Positions 52,248 through 55,184 of a stretch of DNA of 55,184 nt are shown here, piece after piece. Both the position numbers and the translations under genes were made by a program. Origin of the DNA: Deltaproteobacteria bacterium (GTDB lineage: Bacteria; Desulfobacterota; Desulfobacteria; Desulfobacterales; G020354645); NCBI GenBank assembly GCA_020354645.1, contig CP070652.1, positions 5,422,914-5,478,097 of the forward strand, read 5' to 3'. Each line of letters opens with the position of its first letter. Positions within the stretch are counted from its first letter, which is position 1. The notes under the pieces were generated by a model. The model did no database searches. It saw nothing but the letters and a program-made list of their open reading frames with translations, and was not told where the DNA came from.

Positions 52248-53401
52248 TGATTTACTCCCTGTTCAAGCCACCTGGCTGTATTCAATGCGCCGTTTAGATC
52301 AATGCGGATAGTATGCTGCGGCTTCCGTGCAAGCACCCGCGTCATTAGCGCACCGAGGCGTTTGGGTTGAAGATCTTTTCTCCTGATCACTGATGCGGCG
52401 CCTATGCCGGCCATCCGTTCAGTTCGCAGGCCCTGCTCTCGATCACCGGGATACGGCCATATAAGTGCCGGTACCTCGGCAGCTAAAATATTCATGCTGG
52501 TGTTGTATCCCCCCATGCTCACCGAAAGGTCGGCAGCAGTTAGAAAGGACAAAAAATCAGGGGTAAATCGACAAACGTGCACATTTTTGTCAGCATTACG
52601 TCTCAGGCGTTCAAATTCTTCGTCGGGCATGAACGGGCCGGTAAAGATATGCAGGTGGACAGAATCTTGGGAATTCAGATGCGCCAGGGCACCGATTAAA
52701 GGTTGCAGCAGCACGATCCCGGCCTTGCCGCCACCCGCACTTGCTACAATCAGGAATTCATCTTCTGATATGCCAAGCTGCTGTCGAAACCGATGGCGTG
52801 CACCCGGGGCAGGTTTTGGGGTGACAAAGCCCGTGTAAAAAATCGGGGTAACGACATCAACGATGCGAGAGAAAGTTTCATCCAGTTTCACCAAGTTTGG
52901 ATCTGCATGAATCAGCAATGCATCAAAATATCGGTTCAGGGTATCGGCCACCCGTTTCTCATAAGAAACGGGATCTTTCTTCTCCACCAATATGTCCCGA
53001 AGGCTGCACACAACACGGCAGGCAGGCAAGCTTCCGTTTCGAACCCCTTTAAGAATAGGCTCGAGTTCAAAACGGAAAGCCCGGCGACCAAAAGGATAAA
53101 GTTCTATTAGGAAAGTGTCCGGGGCTTCTTTTTCAAAAAGATCAAAAAGCAATTTCTGGCGTTCCTTTTTAACCTGATCCAGTGTTTTGCGCCGGTCTGT
53201 GGGGAAAAGCCCGTTGTAATTGCGATCTGTCATCAGACCGGGTAGCCGGAATTCGCGAACATGCTGTGGCAAGGAAGCATCGACCTGAGGTCCGCCGGTC
53301 ACCAGTATAACTTGATGCCCCTGAAGTGCCTTGCATATTTCAATACTTCTGAAAAGGTGACCCACTCCCCAGATGTGCTGGCAATAAATAAATATCTTCA
53401 T
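52244..53401 (-). CDS. Glycosyltransferase, MurG/GT28-like fold
   Basis: This 385-aa GT-B enzyme has an N-terminal acceptor domain (HIWGVGHLFRSIEICKAL, as in MurG-like and polysaccharide GTs) and a C-terminal donor domain with ASAGGGKAG, then SMGGYNTSMNILAAEVPAL and WPYPGDREQGLRTERM, which resembles the UDP-GlcNAc-binding half of GT28. It sits in a minus-strand set with another glycosyltransferase, a phosphatase and a methyltransferase, consistent with surface glycan or glycolipid synthesis. Donor and acceptor are not readable from sequence. Confidence 0.85.
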   Translation of the reverse strand: MKIFIYCQHIWGVGHLFRSIEICKALQGHQVILVTGGPQVDASLPQHVREFRLPGLMTDRNYNGLFPTDRRKTLDQVKKERQKLLFDLFEKEAPDTFLIELYPFGRRAFRFELEPILKGVRNGSLPACRVVCSLRDILVEKKDPVSYEKRVADTLNRYFDALLIHADPNLVKLDETFSRIVDVVTPIFYTGFVTPKPAPGARHRFRQQLGISEDEFLIVASAGGGKAGIVLLQPLIGALAHLNSQDSVHLHIFTGPFMPDEEFERLRRNADKNVHVCRFTPDFLSFLTAADLSVSMGGYNTSMNILAAEVPALIWPYPGDREQGLRTERMAGIGAASVIRRKDLQPKRLGALMTRVLARKPQHTIRIDLNGALNTARWLEQGVNQ

Positions 53402-53414
53402 ATCTGGTTTTCTG

Positions 53415-54038
53415 TTAAAAGTTCAATGACAACGCATTCAACGCCGCCACCCTTAAATTGTCGCTATCCCCGGAGAGCCAATGCAAATGATAGGGGCGAA
53501 TAATCTGCGATTCTGACGGTAAAAACTTGCGGCCATACAGCTGATAAACGAGACTTTTAATAACGCCTTCGTGAGTAACGATCAGAATCGTATCCTGGGG
53601 CCATTTTTCCGCTGCTTCTTTAAGGGCCTGTTGACTTCTCTTCCATACCGTGAAACGATCCTCCCCCCCGGGCGGACAAAAACGCCAACCGGTTCCGGCT
53701 CGGTCTGCCAGCCATTGGGGGCTTTTTCCGTCGATTTCATCAATGGATTTACCGGTCCAGATTCCCCAATCCTGTTCGCGGAGACGGGTATCTTGTAATA
53801 CCGGAACCCGGAGAAAGTTATTGATGATCAAAGCTGTTTGCACCGCCCGGCCGGAATCGCTTGAAATAATCCGATCCCAGGAAAGGGTTTTCAAAATTCT
53901 TCCCCACCCAGCAGCCTGCTCCCGACCCTTCGGGTTTATTGGAGAGTCCTTTTGTCCCTGTATCCGCTTTTCCTGATTCCACACGGTCTGAGCGTGACGC
54001 AGCAGGCCGAAGCGGGTTGTTTGACTATTTTTAACCAT
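53415..54038 (-). CDS. Histidine phosphatase family protein
   Basis: This is a 207-aa phosphoglycerate-mutase-like phosphatase. The catalytic RHA motif lies in GLLRHAQTVWNQEKRIQG, the second active-site part SSDSGRAVQTA has the Arg, the Glu donor is in REQDWGIWTGKS and the second His lies in VTHEGVIKSL. I start at ATG 54038, which overlaps the glycosyltransferase stop by 8 bp and has AAAGG upstream; the earlier frame start at 54080 adds a basic, unlikely extension. It may dephosphorylate a sugar phosphate in glycan synthesis, like GmhB/CobC-type relatives. Confidence 0.88.
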   Translation of the reverse strand: MVKNSQTTRFGLLRHAQTVWNQEKRIQGQKDSPINPKGREQAAGWGRILKTLSWDRIISSDSGRAVQTALIINNFLRVPVLQDTRLREQDWGIWTGKSIDEIDGKSPQWLADRAGTGWRFCPPGGEDRFTVWKRSQQALKEAAEKWPQDTILIVTHEGVIKSLVYQLYGRKFLPSESQIIRPYHLHWLSGDSDNLRVAALNALSLNF

Positions 54039-55152
54039 GCCTTTTGCCAACGATTTTTTTAAGAATCCCTTCCATTTCACGATAATTCTTATTCAAATCG
54101 TGTTTATCACGTACGTAGGCTCGGGCTGCCTTTCCCATTTTGCGCCGAAGCGCCCGGTCCGCCAACAATATATCAATAACTCGATCAAAAGATTCGGCAG
54201 CATACATCGGTGTAAGAAATCCGGTTTCCTGATCGCTGACCACCTCGGGAATTCCCTCATTGGCAAAAGCAACCACCGGTAGGCCACATGCCTGGGCTTC
54301 TAAAAAAACCATCCCCAGCCCTTCTTTTATCCCCGGAAAAACAAAAAGATCACCCGCACTGTAAAATTTATACATTTTATCCCGCGGTAATTTTCCGATA
54401 AAGTGCGCCCTTCCGTTTAACTTCACCCTGGCCAAATTCTGTAATCGTTTTCTCTCTTTCCCATCACCAGCTATCAGCAGATGACAGCGATTGCCATGAT
54501 TTAAAAGCCTGCCGCAGGTCCTTATGACCCACTCCAATCCTTGAGTTTTGACCCCTGGTCGAAACATTGCCGCCGAAAGAACCACCGGTTCATCACCGAG
54601 GCGCAACTCGCTGCGCATCTGTTGCCGGGCTTTGGGGTCAAACCTAAAATCCTCGGGGAAAATACCGGGTGCCACATAGGTGATTCGGTGTGACGGCAAA
54701 AGGCGCTGAAGGTTTAGCAGGTCCACACGTTTATTGGTAAAAACGTGGTCCGCGGCACACAATGCCCTTTTATTCAGAACAAAGCCCGGCCAGGTTCTGA
54801 TATCCCGTTTACGTTTTGTTGAAAAGACGCCTTGAAAAATAACATATGGAATTCTGATTTTATTGGCTGCCGCGGGTCCCAGCAAATCAGGTCCTTTATA
54901 GTAGGAGTGATACGTGAACCACAAATCAGTATTTTTTCGTGAAAAACGCCTGGCCACTCTGTGGCGCTCCCGTAGAAAGTGTGGCAGAAGCCAAGGTTTC
55001 CAGAAAATCCAGCGGGTGCGCAGGGTGCTTGCAAGCCGTAGGGTATGTCCCCGACGTGAAAAAAAATCATAAAGACCGTTGGCGATCACCACGTCTCCGG
55101 ACGGATGCCTGTGCCCGATGGATTTAAAAGGAGCGTAAAAGCAAATTTTCAT
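54031..55152 (-). CDS. Glycosyltransferase family 4 (GT1-type)
   Basis: This 373-aa GT-B glycosyltransferase has a typical N-terminal domain with PSGDVVIANGLYDFFSRRGH and a C-terminal Rossmann domain with LIAGDGKERKRLQ. The E-x7-E motif is in PGIKEGLGMVFLEAQACGLP, followed by VVAFANEGIPEVV. Such retaining transferases add sugars to lipid carriers or LPS cores. It is the first gene of the cluster within the window, though the operon may extend beyond the right edge. Confidence 0.9.
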   Translation of the reverse strand: MKICFYAPFKSIGHRHPSGDVVIANGLYDFFSRRGHTLRLASTLRTRWIFWKPWLLPHFLRERHRVARRFSRKNTDLWFTYHSYYKGPDLLGPAAANKIRIPYVIFQGVFSTKRKRDIRTWPGFVLNKRALCAADHVFTNKRVDLLNLQRLLPSHRITYVAPGIFPEDFRFDPKARQQMRSELRLGDEPVVLSAAMFRPGVKTQGLEWVIRTCGRLLNHGNRCHLLIAGDGKERKRLQNLARVKLNGRAHFIGKLPRDKMYKFYSAGDLFVFPGIKEGLGMVFLEAQACGLPVVAFANEGIPEVVSDQETGFLTPMYAAESFDRVIDILLADRALRRKMGKAARAYVRDKHDLNKNYREMEGILKKIVGKRHG

Positions 55153-55163
55153 GATTTCGCAAT

Positions 55164-55184
55164 AAAGTGTCTAGTGTTGTGTCC
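55164..55184. repeat. Possible start of a third nested-hairpin copy
   Basis: The last bases (CTAGTGTTGTGTCC) resemble the left end of copy 1 (TTAGTGTGCTGTCCC). The window ends too soon to confirm. Confidence 0.25.

Overview
The window reads as a chromosomal segment of an anaerobic, probably sulfate-reducing Desulfobacterota (Desulfobacterales-like) bacterium. The clues are an 11-heme cytochrome c fused to a cytochrome-b-like membrane domain, several GlcD-type 2-hydroxyacid oxidases with a GlcF-type Fe-S partner, methylmalonyl-CoA epimerase, an apparent selenoprotein, and intergenic spaces full of hairpin and word repeats. The taxonomy is inference; no rRNA, tRNA or CRISPR array is present.

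Region 1 (about 0.6-24.2 kb) is a 2-hydroxyacid, glyoxylate and glycerate block. On the minus strand lie a GlcD-like oxidase and the multiheme cytochrome. On the plus strand follow glycerate 2-kinase, an OsmC-like selenoprotein with an in-frame TGA at its catalytic cysteine, a lipoate ligase, an IclR regulator with a candidate operator, glyoxylate carboligase (gcl), an Fe-dependent alcohol dehydrogenase, a glcD / glcE-like / glcF set, a cyclophilin-like protein, a LarA-type nickel-pincer racemase, a further D-lactate/glycolate-type oxidase, an acyl-CoA synthetase, a tartronate-semialdehyde-reductase-like enzyme and a UxaA/GarD-like dehydratase. Together they can carry hydroxyacids to glyoxylate, tartronate semialdehyde, glycerate and 2-phosphoglycerate, with electrons passed to Fe-S or heme carriers.

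Region 2 (24.4-30.9 kb, minus) is a CoA-thioester block: DUF35 protein, SCP-x/BbsB-like thiolase, SDR dehydrogenase, an unrecognised 450-aa protein, MaoC hydratase, methylmalonyl-CoA epimerase and a NifU-domain protein. Region 3 (31-34.1 kb, minus) has tgt and queA (queuosine), separated by a four-helix-bundle gene flanked by inverted word repeats, then a DUF2065 protein.

Region 4 (34.4-38.4 kb, plus) has an ABC exporter with a roughly 250-residue insertion inside its ATPase domain, followed by a CNB-like protein, an RsbW-like ATPase and a STAS protein. Region 5 (38.5-51.3 kb, minus) is an eight-gene membrane system: short FtsX permease, LolD/MacB-type ATPase, a 1663-aa fusion of a degenerate M28-peptidase domain to FtsX, a DUF6785 protein, an OPT-like protein, a secreted protein, an unknown protein and a PqqD-like protein. 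I consider this, with region 4, the best candidate for an undescribed system. Region 6 (51.6-55.2 kb, minus) has an O-methyltransferase, two glycosyltransferases and a histidine phosphatase, consistent with envelope glycan synthesis.

Two repeat classes pervade the spacers: long nested-hairpin elements (14-410, 19692-20081, 42508-42715 and a relic at 2079-2116), and quasi-tandem word arrays whose word differs from locus to locus but which usually carry an inverted partner arm.
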